From Paenibacillus foliorum (GTDB lineage: Bacteria; Bacillota; Bacilli; Paenibacillales; NBRC-103111): a stretch of 64,000 nucleotides of DNA. This document shows, one piece after another, positions 52,565-61,375 of the stretch. Location of the stretch: the NCBI RefSeq assembly GCF_013141765.1, contig NZ_WHOD01000128.1, positions 62,001-126,000 of the forward strand, read 5' to 3'. The notes beneath the pieces are model-generated. The model searched no databases. It had not been told where the DNA came from and saw nothing but the letters and a program-made list of their open reading frames with translations. The position numbers were made by a program, and so were the translations under genes. Each line of letters starts with the position of its first letter. Position 1 is the first letter of the stretch.

Positions 52565-53407
52565 CTATAGTTCCTTTGGCCAAACATATGTAGGAACAAA
52601 ACCTAATATATCCCTTGCTTTTGTACAATCCAGTAAGCTCTCATGCCCTGCGAATGGTTTTCTCAGCTCCACCTCAGGGAAGTAACGCTTAGCGAGCTCT
52701 TTAGAGCTTAGCAAACAGCGCTGCTCAACAGCAGCAATGCAGAACACCTCGTGTCCCTCGAAGGATGCCTCCAGACTCATACGAAAAGCGCGCGCACAAT
52801 CACGCGCATCGATATATGACCATACATTCCAAGGGTCTGCCTCTGGATTGTCTCTCATATTGAGATAATCTTTTCGGCCGTATTCCTCCTCTCCTATTAC
52901 ATGCGTTATCCTCATAGAAGCAATAGACATATCGAAGCGTTTGGCCATTCCTTCCGCAACCTGTTCCCCTACTACTTTGGATAACCCGTAACAATTATCC
53001 GGCACCGTTGGATGCAGTTCATCCATTGGTAAATAAATTGGCTTCGTTTCCTTGTGGCTAAAGGTTATTCCAAAAGCGCAATCACTTGACGCCACTGATA
53101 CCCTTTGAATTCCTGCTAATCCTGAAGTGAGCAGAACATTATACACACTCATAACATTATTTTGAAAAACAAAAGGTTCTACGGCCCCCGATGGACTTGC
53201 AAACGCCGCCAAATGAATGATTCCCTCACAGCCTTCAACCGCTCGCTGCACCTGTTCTAAGCTTGTCATATCGGCCTGCACCTGCTCAACCGGGGAGTCA
53301 TCCCAATGCTTCCACGTTATTGCCTTCACTTCATAGCCATGCTCCAACAGCTCATTTACCACATAGCTGCCAACTTTGCCATTTGCCCCCGTCACACCTA
53401 TTTTCAT
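52565..53407 (-). CDS. NAD-dependent epimerase/dehydratase (extended SDR)
   Basis: 280-aa Rossmann protein. GVTGANGKVGSYVV binds NAD; the catalytic Ser in VSVASSDCAFG and Tyr/Lys in NCYGLSKVVGE are present; WSYIDARDCARAF is a family block shared with the gene at 59934. ATG at 53407 with AAAGGAAC upstream. It follows the mannonate-dehydratase-like gene by 26 bases, so both act in one pathway, probably of sugar acids or uronates. Confidence 0.9.
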   Translation of the reverse strand: MKIGVTGANGKVGSYVVNELLEHGYEVKAITWKHWDDSPVEQVQADMTSLEQVQRAVEGCEGIIHLAAFASPSGAVEPFVFQNNVMSVYNVLLTSGLAGIQRVSVASSDCAFGITFSHKETKPIYLPMDELHPTVPDNCYGLSKVVGEQVAEGMAKRFDMSIASMRITHVIGEEEYGRKDYLNMRDNPEADPWNVWSYIDARDCARAFRMSLEASFEGHEVFCIAAVEQRCLLSSKELAKRYFPEVELRKPFAGHESLLDCTKARDILGFVPTYVWPKEL

Positions 53408-53433
53408 CACATGGTTCCTTTCTGATTAGAACT

Positions 53434-54636
53434 CTAAGGTCGAACTGAAGTCCCATCTGGTATCCTCGCTAATGTCCACTCAGGCAGCTTATTCGTACAA
53501 GGGAATTTTGCTGCTAGCTTTTCATCAAGCTCAATGCCTAGTCCAGGAGCGTCATTCGGATATACATAACCGTTCTTCACTTGTGGACAGCCCGGGAAGA
53601 CCGTTTGCAGTTCCTCACCAAGTGGCGTCCATTCTTGAACTCCAAAATTATGGCTGCTTACGTCCAAATGAACGTTGGCTGCATGCCCAATTGGAGATAC
53701 ATCCCCGGGACCATGCCAAGCCGTGCGTACGCCAAATGCTTCACAAAGAGCTGCCAGCTTTCTTGCTGGAGTAATGCCCCCAATTGCACTGATATGAACG
53801 CGAATATAGTCAATCAATCGGTTTGCAATCAGAGGAGTCCATTCCATAGGATGAACAAAAAGCTCACCCATTGCCAGAGGTGTTGAGCATTGACTGCGAA
53901 TCATATGAAAATAATCCATATGCTCCGGCGCTAATACATCTTCCAGAAAAAATAGCCGGTATGGCTCCAAGCTTTTAGCTAGCCTAACCGCATCGATTGG
54001 AGCTAATCGCTCATGTACATCATGCAGCAGCTCCAGCTCAAAACCAAAACAATTCCGGATATGCTCCAGCATTCTCGGAATACTGCGTGCATAGGCCTGC
54101 GGGTCATAGTAAGCCCCAGGGAGAGCCCCCTCAGGTGTATGCAAATGGTTATGCTTGCCTCCATAACCACCCATTTGACAGCGAATATAACGGTATCCCT
54201 CCTCCTTGAAACCTGCAACACTTTGCTCCAGCTCTTGCACATCTCGACCATCAGCATGACGGTATACGGCAGCAGCCTCCCTGCATTTTCCTCCAAACAA
54301 TTCATAAAGCGGCATCCGTGCGATTTTCCCTTTTATATCCCATAACGCCATATCCACACCAGACAGTGCGTTGTTTAACACCGGTCCATTGCGCCAATAG
54401 GAGCTGACCATGGCAGACTGCCAGATATCCTCGATTCGGTTAACATCTTTTCCTACTAAAAAAGGCTTCAAGTATTCATCAATTGCAACAGCCACAGCCA
54501 AATAGCGCTGGGTAAAGGTTGCACAGCCAAGACCATATAATCCTGGCTCCGATGTTTCTATTTTTACTACGACTAGATTAATTCCTTGTGGAGCTGTAAG
54601 AATGGTTTTTACATTACGGATCGTAATTGGGGCCAA
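53434..54636 (-). CDS. Enolase-superfamily sugar-acid dehydratase, ManD/RspA-like
   Basis: 400 aa. N-terminal capping domain, then a barrel with metal and acid/base motifs: LLHDVHERLAP (aspartate and histidine of the D-x-H motif), FFLEDVLAPE and AMGELFVHP (glutamate ligands), and TAWHGPGDVSPIGHAANVHL near the C terminus. This pattern fits the D-mannonate dehydratase subgroup, converting mannonate to 2-keto-3-deoxygluconate. TTG start at 54636 behind AAAGGAGAGG. First gene of an operon with the SDR. A cre-like site lies 37 bases upstream. Confidence 0.88.
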   Translation of the reverse strand: MAPITIRNVKTILTAPQGINLVVVKIETSEPGLYGLGCATFTQRYLAVAVAIDEYLKPFLVGKDVNRIEDIWQSAMVSSYWRNGPVLNNALSGVDMALWDIKGKIARMPLYELFGGKCREAAAVYRHADGRDVQELEQSVAGFKEEGYRYIRCQMGGYGGKHNHLHTPEGALPGAYYDPQAYARSIPRMLEHIRNCFGFELELLHDVHERLAPIDAVRLAKSLEPYRLFFLEDVLAPEHMDYFHMIRSQCSTPLAMGELFVHPMEWTPLIANRLIDYIRVHISAIGGITPARKLAALCEAFGVRTAWHGPGDVSPIGHAANVHLDVSSHNFGVQEWTPLGEELQTVFPGCPQVKNGYVYPNDAPGLGIELDEKLAAKFPCTNKLPEWTLARIPDGTSVRP

Positions 54637-54672
54637 GGCTTAACCTCTCCTTTCAATTATCACTACATTGCT

Positions 54673-54686
54673 TGTATGCGTTTTCA
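54673..54686 (-). promoter_or_regulatory. CcpA cre site upstream of the sugar-acid operon
   Basis: Minus-strand TGAAAACGCATACA matches the cre consensus TGWAARCGYTWNCW at all but one defined position. Located just upstream of the ribosome site, a position where CcpA acts as a repressor when glucose is present. No strong -35/-10 pair is clear in the rest of the 332-base gap 54637-54968. Confidence 0.65.
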
Positions 54687-54897
54687 CAAATACTCTCATT
54701 ACCGTATCATATAATCTTCAAGGCTTCATCTATACCAAGTATCTTCAATTAAGTAAAAACAGGCATGAATACTCCTTTAAGCCTGTTCTACCTATGTTTC
54801 ATAACCATTACTCCCAATAGTTCATTCAAGGTCATTCTTCTGCATATTCGACAAAAAAAGTTATCTATATATTGGTTATTTAAGCTATTTCCTATAA

Positions 54898-54933
54898 CAA
54901 AAATACAGCCCTGGCTAAATGCCAAGACTGCAT
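54898..54933 (-). terminator. Intrinsic terminator of the DHH gene
   Basis: 13-bp stem (complement of 54921-54933 with 54903-54915) followed by a T run on the minus strand. Confidence 0.85.
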
Positions 54934-54968
54934 AAAAATCTATGCTTAGAAAATTATTTATAATGTCA

Positions 54969-55883
54969 TTATCCTTTGTGATTCATCGTTTCTATTAGTT
55001 GACTTAGCACCTTATCAGCGTCATCATAGGGGACTTGGCAGGTTCCTGCCGCTTTATGTCCTCCCCCGCCGTTCTGCAGCATCAAGGTGCCGACATCGAC
55101 CTGGCTTGTCCGGTTCACAATGCTATGGCCGCAGGCAAACACACAATTTTGATTATTTCGGCCGTCGACGATCCAGATAGAAATATTTTGCTCAGGATAC
55201 AGAGCGTACACGATAAAACGATTGCCTGGGTAGATGGTCTCTACATTCCGCAAATCCGTTACAATTACACTGCCTTCTACTCTCGTGTACTCCTTAAGCA
55301 TGGTTCTATATTGGGCGTCAAGCTCAAAATACCGTTGGGTCCGTTCGATGACATCAGGAAGCTGCATAATTTCATCCACTGACATTGTTGCACAATGATC
55401 AACCAAATCCTCCATGAGCTGGTAATTGCTGATTTTGTAATCACGATAGCGACCGAGTCCAGTACGAGCATCCATAATAAAAGAAAGTAAGTCCCAGCCT
55501 TTGGGATTCAAAATATCGTCTGCGGTAAATTGCGCTGAATCTGCTTTGTCCACGCCCGCCATAATATCATCGATATCACCAAAACGCTCTTTACCTCCAT
55601 AATAATCATACACAACACGAGCAGCGCTAGGTGCTACACGCGTTTCACCTTTGTATTCAACTTGGGGGCCTGTCCGCTCTAATTCACTAGAATGATGATC
55701 AAACCACAAACCGCAGCCCGGCACATAGGGTACATTGGCCAAAATATCATTCTCATTGACTTCGATTAATCCATCCTGCATATCTTTAGGATGAACGAAT
55801 TTCATTTCATCGATCATACCCATCTTCTTGAACAACATCGCGCAAACCAAACCATCAAAATCAGAACGTGTTATTAAACGCAT
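54969..55883 (-). CDS. DHH-family phosphoesterase
   Basis: 304 aa. TRSDFDGLVCAMLFKK and LWFDHHSSE are the manganese-binding DHH motifs; the C-terminal DHHA1 domain has GGGGHKAAGTCQV. Relatives are exopolyphosphatases, oligoribonucleases and cyclic-dinucleotide phosphodiesterases; the substrate cannot be decided. GGGGAGG precedes the ATG. Monocistronic. Confidence 0.88.
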   Translation of the reverse strand: MRLITRSDFDGLVCAMLFKKMGMIDEMKFVHPKDMQDGLIEVNENDILANVPYVPGCGLWFDHHSSELERTGPQVEYKGETRVAPSAARVVYDYYGGKERFGDIDDIMAGVDKADSAQFTADDILNPKGWDLLSFIMDARTGLGRYRDYKISNYQLMEDLVDHCATMSVDEIMQLPDVIERTQRYFELDAQYRTMLKEYTRVEGSVIVTDLRNVETIYPGNRFIVYALYPEQNISIWIVDGRNNQNCVFACGHSIVNRTSQVDVGTLMLQNGGGGHKAAGTCQVPYDDADKVLSQLIETMNHKG

Positions 55884-56091
55884 TTCAGATCCTCCCCAAT
55901 AGTGCTGCAGTACTAATTATTCCTATTTATTATAAACAAAGCTCAACTGGCAGACAATAGCTTGAAAAAGAAAAAAGCAGGCTTTAAGCCCCAGTTGGCT
56001 CAAAACATGCTTTTTTGTTACCTTTAAGGATAGTTATTCAAAACAATAATGTCTATCATTTGTGAGGCATTTTGTTGAACAATGACTCCGG

Positions 56092-56391
56092 TTAAGCTAA
56101 CCGCTTAGCTTCAGTACGGCAGCTCAAATAATGATACAAACTTAGGAACATTTCATTCTCATTACTGCATCGGGTTGAAAGCTTTACTTCGCCCTGCCAA
56201 TAAAACGTGACCAGATGACTACTTTTTCCCATCACCATTTCAATATCCCAGCAAGGATTTTGCAGTTCAAATACCTCACTGTTAATAAATAGTCTAGGAC
56301 CTTCGTTTGATAAATATACGCCAATTCTATCATTACCTGACTTGGTATAAAAACCTTCTCTGGTCATGATTTTTCGTTCCCCGCTCAACAT
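56092..56391 (-). CDS. Unknown 99-aa protein under c-di-GMP riboswitch control
   Basis: 99 aa, no signal peptide or membrane segment. A mixed beta/alpha pattern: EGFYTKSGNDRIGVYLSNEG, then IEMVMGKSSHLVTFYWQGEV, then a helix MFLSLYHYLSC. Two or three cysteines are spread without a motif. ATG at 56391 behind AAGGTGG. It lies directly downstream of a c-di-GMP-I riboswitch, so it should be part of the c-di-GMP response (surface attachment, motility or development). I do not recognise the family. Confidence 0.72.
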   Translation of the reverse strand: MLSGERKIMTREGFYTKSGNDRIGVYLSNEGPRLFINSEVFELQNPCWDIEMVMGKSSHLVTFYWQGEVKLSTRCSNENEMFLSLYHYLSCRTEAKRLA

Positions 56392-56420
56392 GAATATGAT
56401 CCACCTTCCTAATACGTAAA

Positions 56421-56447
56421 GACTCCTTTATCATCCGGTCAGGAGTC
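56421..56447 (-). terminator. Hairpin between riboswitch and gene, expression platform
   Basis: Minus-strand stem GACTCCT with AGGAGTC, then TTTACG; the T run is short, so it could be a weak terminator or act on translation. Confidence 0.5.
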
Positions 56448-56463
56448 GCAGATCTATGCGCAT

Positions 56464-56562
56464 CACCGTTCCTTCGACAGCTGGCTGGCATGATGCTGGG
56501 GTGCATCTGAAGCCCCTCTAGCTTTGCGTCACAAGCTTTCACCTGCTTTGCCTTTATCGGGT
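56464..56562 (-). promoter_or_regulatory. Cyclic di-GMP-I (GEMM) riboswitch
   Basis: Minus-strand RNA with ATAAAGGCAAAGC, hairpin GCAGGU-GAAA-GCUUGU, then GTGACGCAAAGCTA, a GC-rich second arm (GGGGC...) and GCCAGCCAGCTGTCGAAGG. The GGCAAA, GAAA tetraloop, GACGCAAAGC and GCCAG blocks match the GEMM-I consensus in order and spacing. It precedes the 99-aa gene by about 70 nt. The rest of the 404-base gap (56392-56795) contains only the terminator of the next gene. Confidence 0.9.
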
Positions 56563-56747
56563 CCTTAAGAAAATATGATTTGTGTAGTATTTTGTCATAC
56601 TATCGATATATGAATACAAAATACGACAACCTTAGCATATAAGATAGGCTAAAAGGAATACATACACCTCTCTACCTAATTTCATGAGTTCAATGTAGTT
56701 AATTAGGCCTATTTCTTTTCAAATACTTTATATAGCTTGTCTAAAAT

Positions 56748-56791
56748 AAAAAACAGCTCATTTCCCCCTCCAAGGGAGCAAACGAGCTGTT
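56748..56791 (-). terminator. Intrinsic terminator of the DUF1450 gene
   Basis: Stem AACAGCTCATTT (56752-56763) with AAACGAGCTGTT (56780-56791) and a T run on the minus strand. Confidence 0.88.
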
Positions 56792-56795
56792 GTAA

Positions 56796-57017
56796 TTATT
56801 TAATGTACTTTTGAGCTTTCTCGATGGCCTCATCCTCAGTTGCCCCAGTTACATAACGACCATTAACGAAAATGAAAGCAAACCTTGAGCACGGCCCGCA
56901 ATAAGATTTGCAGCCTACCTTAATCTCAGAATCGGGAGCCAGCTTCTGAAGCTTAGTCACAGCTGTTTTCATTTTCATATGCTTGCATTTATCGCAGACG
57001 CGAATGTCATTCGCCAT
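56796..57017 (-). CDS. DUF1450 protein, YuzB-like
   Basis: 73 aa. VCDKCKHM and CKSYCGPC hold four cysteines that could bind iron-sulfur or zinc, as in the YuzB/DUF1450 family. ATG at 57017 behind AAAGGA. It follows the HesB-like gene by 76 bases on the same strand, so both may relate to metal or Fe-S handling. Function unknown. Confidence 0.88.
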   Translation of the reverse strand: MANDIRVCDKCKHMKMKTAVTKLQKLAPDSEIKVGCKSYCGPCSRFAFIFVNGRYVTGATEDEAIEKAQKYIK

Positions 57018-57093
57018 GTCTTACAAATCCTTTCATACCCTTTGCCCATGAATAAAGCTTGTGAGGTTGTGTGAAGCATTCGTGCAACGTAAA

Positions 57094-57396
57094 TTAGTGA
57101 TCTCCGTGGTTCCCTTTACCTGGGTTGGTCACTGCGAAGCCCTCTTCCGGAGTATAGAAATAATCAATGCGTACTCCATCAAGCAACGGCTCGTCCTTTT
57201 TCAAGATAACGTCGATTCCCTTATCCGTGCTGACTACGACATCATCATTCGTAGGAGTGTCCAGACTCATTCCATAATGGGCATGATCCCCATGGCTGTG
57301 CGTAATATATACGCGAAGCTTCATCTCTTTATTTTCTTCTTTCTCTAGCTCTTCCAATAGCACTTTAGCCGCATTGCGTGAGATTTTGCAGTTCAT
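57094..57396 (-). CDS. HesB/IscA-like protein without cysteine ligands
   Basis: 100 aa. The fold signature MNCKISRNAAKVLLEELE and LDGVRIDYFYTPEEGFAVTNP fit the HesB/YneR family. The usual cysteines are missing: the GGCSG region reads THSHGDHAHYG and the C-terminal CGCG end reads GKGNHGDH, so histidines replace cysteines. TAGGAG before ATG 57396; a longer reading has no site. Likely binds a metal but not a classic [2Fe-2S]. Confidence 0.85.
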   Translation of the reverse strand: MNCKISRNAAKVLLEELEKEENKEMKLRVYITHSHGDHAHYGMSLDTPTNDDVVVSTDKGIDVILKKDEPLLDGVRIDYFYTPEEGFAVTNPGKGNHGDH

Positions 57397-57524
57397 ACGA
57401 TATACATCTCCTAAATTATATTTATTAGAGGTTGTTTTCCTTGAAATCTTCGCTTCAAACTTATACTTCCTGATATTATAAAGAAACACGAATCGGAAAT
57501 CAACCTTAATTGATCAATTTAAAG

Positions 57525-58808
57525 CTATAAATTAGGAACATAACCTTGTAAGGACTCAAAATCCAAGCTCACAGGAATTATCTTATTGGCAAATATTCCT
57601 TCGCTCATTGAATCGAGATGATACTCCCTTATGGCATCCGTATCCTTCAACATATTTCCGGTCAAAAGACATACGGCTGTCGCTTCCCGGTCTACCACCC
57701 CTTCTTCCACAAGCTTTTTTAATCCTGCTACCGATGCTGCTGAAGCAGGCTCGCAGCCTATTCCGCTTTGATCGATTACAGCCTTGGCATTCATAATTTC
57801 TTCATCCGTAACAGACGCTGTTACCCCGTTTGTTTGTCGCACTGTATAATGCAAAGCCTTCTTCCAGCTCGGAGGATTGCCGATATTCATTGCGGAAGCA
57901 CGAGTGAATGGCTGGAGCTCCGGTGTCAGCTTCGATTCCCCTTGTGCAACCATTCGGTGAAACGGATTCGCACCCTCCGCCTGAATGACAGCTACCTTGG
58001 GCAATCTATCAATAAACCCTAGATCCAGCAAGTCTTGCAGCCCTTTGCCTAATGCTGTTGCATGACTCAATGCTCCACCTGGAACGATGATCCAATCGGG
58101 AAGCTTCCATCTTAGTTGATGGGCAATTTCAAAGATTATACTTTTTTGTCCTTCTATTCGAAACGGATTAATTGAATTACATACATACAGGCCTAGGATC
58201 TCACTATTTGTCTCACTAAAACGTATTCCATCATCATAGGTGCCATTGAACGATAGCAAATGCGCACCATACGCTAATGTTTGCAATACCTTATTCATTG
58301 AAATGTTTCGGTTAGGCAGAAACACATAAGATGAGCAGCCTGCTATAGCTGCATACATGGCTAATGAAGAAGAAGTATTGCCAGTAGATGTACATGTAAA
58401 ACGGGTATAACCCGCAGAACGTCCGTGCGATACAGCTACCGTCATACCGTTATCTTTAAAGGAGCCGCTCGGATTCTCACTTTGTGCTTTGAGCATTAGC
58501 TTACGAATCCCCGCATACTTCGCTACTCGATCGGAATCGTACATTCCTGTATTCCCTTCGAATTTAGTCGTGATATAAGCATCGGGTAACTCAGGCAGAA
58601 TCAACTCCTTGTAACGCCACACTCCGCTAGAATAGTTAGTCATTCTCTCTGAGAGCCTTCGATCAAACTCTCGTTTCAACCGCTCACTGTCTAGGCTGCG
58701 AAAATCATGTATAACCTCTAGCAGCCCCTTGCATTCGCATAGAAAAGGATTTCTCACTGCCTCTAGCTTATACTGCCTGCTGCAATCCATACAATAAAAA
58801 TAACTCAT
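57525..58808 (-). CDS. thrC: Threonine synthase-like PLP enzyme with N-terminal zinc ribbon
   Basis: 427 aa. N-terminal ribbon (YCMDC and FLCEC, residues 5-35), then a fold-type II PLP enzyme; the lysine in NPSGSFKDNGM binds PLP, FTCTSTGNTSSSLAMY is the phosphate cup, and GGALSHATALGKG is the second cup. Threonine synthase makes threonine from O-phosphohomoserine; this longer form differs from the roughly 350-aa ThrC of Bacillus operons, so a paralogue or cysteate-synthase-like role is possible. ATG at 58808 behind AAGGCGGTGG. Divergent from a LysR gene. Confidence 0.88.
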   Translation of the reverse strand: MSYFYCMDCSRQYKLEAVRNPFLCECKGLLEVIHDFRSLDSERLKREFDRRLSERMTNYSSGVWRYKELILPELPDAYITTKFEGNTGMYDSDRVAKYAGIRKLMLKAQSENPSGSFKDNGMTVAVSHGRSAGYTRFTCTSTGNTSSSLAMYAAIAGCSSYVFLPNRNISMNKVLQTLAYGAHLLSFNGTYDDGIRFSETNSEILGLYVCNSINPFRIEGQKSIIFEIAHQLRWKLPDWIIVPGGALSHATALGKGLQDLLDLGFIDRLPKVAVIQAEGANPFHRMVAQGESKLTPELQPFTRASAMNIGNPPSWKKALHYTVRQTNGVTASVTDEEIMNAKAVIDQSGIGCEPASAASVAGLKKLVEEGVVDREATAVCLLTGNMLKDTDAIREYHLDSMSEGIFANKIIPVSLDFESLQGYVPNL

Positions 58809-58946
58809 AAATACCCACCGCCTTATTTGGTATAGGTTGCTTAAGCACTGTTCTACCTTATACAATAAGAGATGTAATTATATAAAACTAATATATATTT
58901 TCTTTTCTTTCATAAATTAAATTGATGTATTGGGAGGTAAACCAAT

Positions 58947-59858
58947 TTGAACCTGCATGCTTTAAAGCTGTTCTACGAAGCGGCCACCCGTGGAGGGGTT
59001 TCCAAAGCAGCCGAAGCGCTGCACATTAGCCAGCCAGCTGTAACTGCCCAAATCCGAAATTTAGAACAAGAGCTCGGATTAGTATTGTTGCTGCCTCATG
59101 GGAGTAGCAGTCGGTTAAGTGAAGCTGGACAACTCCTATACAAATACGCTTCTCGCCTATTTGCTTTGGAGCAAGAGATATCTCGCCAGATGAAGGATTA
59201 TCGTGAAGGCCGATTCGGTTCGCTGCACATAAGCGCCACCTACCTCCCTGCTAATCATCTTTTGCCTGGATGGATGGCTGCTTTTAAGCAAGCAAATGAA
59301 GGCATCGATATGACGCTAACAACAGCCAATGCGAGGAATGCCTATGACAAGCTGCTCCATTATGAAGCTGATCTAGCGGTTATAGGAGGCAGTAAAGAAG
59401 CACCCTCCGGGCTGGTTCATGAGAAACTGCTAGAGGATGAGTTATGGTTCATCGCCCCCTCCGGACATCATCTCGCAGGTAAGAGCGCAACGTTGTCAGA
59501 GGTTATGAAAGAACCGTTTATTTTACGTGAGGAGGGTAGTTCGACTAGGGAAAAGCTCTTTGCTCTCTGCAAACTACATAATGTCAATCAACCTAAGGTC
59601 GGCTTACAATTCAACGGCCTAAATGAGACGATTCGAGCGGTCATGGCGGGATACGGCGTCAACTTCTTATCCGCATTAGAGGTGAGCGATTACATCCGGC
59701 AAGGTGCAGTAGCGAGGATTTACGTAGAGGAAGTATATCTCACAAATCCTATATCTATATATAGGAGAGCAGAGGAAGACCTCACACCTGCGGCTGCTCA
59801 GTTTCTGGACTTCATCCGTGAGCAGATGCATCTACGCCAAAAATCCGCCTTGAGCTAA
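58947..59858 (+). CDS. LysR-family regulator divergent from thrC-like gene
   Basis: 303 aa. MNLHALKLFYEAATRGGVS and AAEALHISQPAVTAQIRNLE form the DNA-binding domain; the rest is the substrate-binding domain. TTG start at 58947, nine bases after GGGAGG. Divergent from the thrC-like gene over a 138-base AT-rich gap, so it probably regulates it. Its stop codon lies in the terminator loop. Confidence 0.92.
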   Translation: MNLHALKLFYEAATRGGVSKAAEALHISQPAVTAQIRNLEQELGLVLLLPHGSSSRLSEAGQLLYKYASRLFALEQEISRQMKDYREGRFGSLHISATYLPANHLLPGWMAAFKQANEGIDMTLTTANARNAYDKLLHYEADLAVIGGSKEAPSGLVHEKLLEDELWFIAPSGHHLAGKSATLSEVMKEPFILREEGSSTREKLFALCKLHNVNQPKVGLQFNGLNETIRAVMAGYGVNFLSALEVSDYIRQGAVARIYVEEVYLTNPISIYRRAEEDLTPAAAQFLDFIREQMHLRQKSALS

Positions 59859-59876
59859 GGCTCCTGGCGGATTTTT
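59839..59876 (+). terminator. Terminator overlapping the LysR gene end
   Basis: 11-bp stem AAAAATCCGCC (59839-59849) with GGCGGATTTTT (59866-59876). The 5' arm codes the last codons of the LysR protein and the TAA (59856-59858) is in the loop. Confidence 0.88.
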
Positions 59877-59933
59877 GTACATTTATAGCATCCAAATTTT
59901 TATCCAATCCTACAAGACATTAACCGTATACCG

Positions 59934-60800
59934 CTATTGCTCCATAAAATAGTATTGCTGCTTCCAGCCCAGAAGCTGCTTCACCAAGGAGTTCGACAGC
60001 AATGAAGCACGCCCTTCCAGCGGACTACGAAGCTCTTGTACCTGAGAAAGGTGCTTCTCCACCAGCTCCTTGCTAGTGCGATCTGACGAGGTATCGTCCG
60101 CGGCAAGAATCAACGCCCTAGCTCCAAGCCCTTCCTTCTCAATAGCAAGTCGGCAAGCAGAAGCCACATCACGAGCATCGATATAAGACCATAAAATCCG
60201 TTTCCGGCTTTCTGTGTCTGCAAAATTAGCCCGAATGGCTGCATAGCTTTCTGGAACCAGAATATTACCCAATCGGAACGAGATTACCTGCATACCCGTT
60301 CTACGGTGAAAAGCCTCAGCAGTGACCTCATTAACCACTTTGGATAAGCCATAGCTATCCTCCGGAAGCTGTGGATGCGCTTCATCAATAGGCAAATAGT
60401 TGGGAGTGAAAAATTCACTGGCAAAAACAATTCCGTAAGACGACTCACTAGAAGCTAGCACCACTTTCCCAATCCCAAGGTTTGCTGCGGCCTCTAATAT
60501 ATTATATGTATTCATAACGTTATTACGGAAACAAACATCATTAGGATGTGTAAACGCTTGCGGAATTGCGGCAAAATGAATGATTCCTTCCACTTTCTCC
60601 CGGTTACGTCCACTGAACGGAGCCAAAGCATTATGAACCTGTCCCAAATCATTCAAATCGACAATAATCGTCCGGCATATAGGCTCCTCTGGAAGCTTCC
60701 AATCCAAATTAATAACTTCATAGTTCTGTTCAACAAAATGCTTCAATATCCAAACTCCAGCTTTACCGCTTCCGCCTGTAACTATAATCCTTTTTTTCAT
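59934..60800 (-). CDS. NAD-dependent epimerase/dehydratase (extended SDR), second copy
   Basis: 288 aa, homologous to the protein at 52565: VTGGSGKAGVWILKHF for NAD, VVLASSESSYG with the serine, DSYGLSKVVNE with catalytic Tyr and Lys, and WSYIDARDVASACR. GAGGGA precedes the ATG. It is divergent from an HxlR regulator, probably its controller. Substrate is likely a nucleotide sugar or uronate; not decided. Confidence 0.9.
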   Translation of the reverse strand: MKKRIIVTGGSGKAGVWILKHFVEQNYEVINLDWKLPEEPICRTIIVDLNDLGQVHNALAPFSGRNREKVEGIIHFAAIPQAFTHPNDVCFRNNVMNTYNILEAAANLGIGKVVLASSESSYGIVFASEFFTPNYLPIDEAHPQLPEDSYGLSKVVNEVTAEAFHRRTGMQVISFRLGNILVPESYAAIRANFADTESRKRILWSYIDARDVASACRLAIEKEGLGARALILAADDTSSDRTSKELVEKHLSQVQELRSPLEGRASLLSNSLVKQLLGWKQQYYFMEQ

Positions 60801-60913
60801 AAATAATATCCCTCTTTTCAGTCCATTTTTCTTAGCTAATTTGCATTCCAGCTACTCTTGCTATTTTATCGCTTCTTCTTTACTATGGAAAGTAGTGAAT
60901 ATATTATCACCTT

Positions 60914-60948
60914 ATTACAGGAAATATATCTAGTTACCTGTATGTAAT
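60914..60948. promoter_or_regulatory. Candidate HxlR operator, dyad in the intergenic region
   Basis: ATTACAGG (60914-60921) and CCTGTATGTAAT (60937-60948) form an inverted pair with nested TTAC...GTAA symmetry, in the gap between the SDR and HxlR genes. A regulatory role is inferred from position and symmetry. Confidence 0.5.
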
Positions 60949-60977
60949 CATCTATTATAGGAAAGGATGATTCTGAA

Positions 60978-61349
60978 ATGTCTTTGTTAGAAAACGAAAG
61001 CAGCAAAAAAACGAAGATGGAAGAGCAAAACTACGTACCCAAACAACCCGTTCATATTGCATGTTCCATTGAAAGAACATTGGATGTAATTGGAGGCAAG
61101 TGGTCCTTTCTAGTACTTCGCGAATTGTTCGGAGGAACTAAGCGCTTTGGAGTACTGCAAAAAAAGATCAATTCCATCAGCCCCAAATCACTTACAGAAA
61201 CACTTCGACACTTGGAGGAGCAAGGTGTTCTAGAGCGCACCGCTTACCCTACCGTCCCCGTCACCGTAGAATATACCTTAACACCTAAAGGGGAAGATCT
61301 TCACCAGATATTAAAAGAAATGAAGCTCTGGTCCGCCAAATGGACCTAA
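60978..61349 (+). CDS. HxlR-family transcriptional regulator
   Basis: 123 aa winged helix-turn-helix. IERTLDVIGGKWSFLVLREL and FGVLQKKINSISPKSLTETLRHLEEQG (recognition helix) are the family core; YTLTPKGEDL is the wing. HxlR members often sense electrophiles through cysteine; one cysteine is near residue 29. AAAGGATG precedes the ATG. Divergent from the SDR gene at 59934. Confidence 0.93.
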   Translation: MSLLENESSKKTKMEEQNYVPKQPVHIACSIERTLDVIGGKWSFLVLRELFGGTKRFGVLQKKINSISPKSLTETLRHLEEQGVLERTAYPTVPVTVEYTLTPKGEDLHQILKEMKLWSAKWT

Positions 61350-61375
61350 TATCTCCCTTTTGACGAGGTGCCTGA

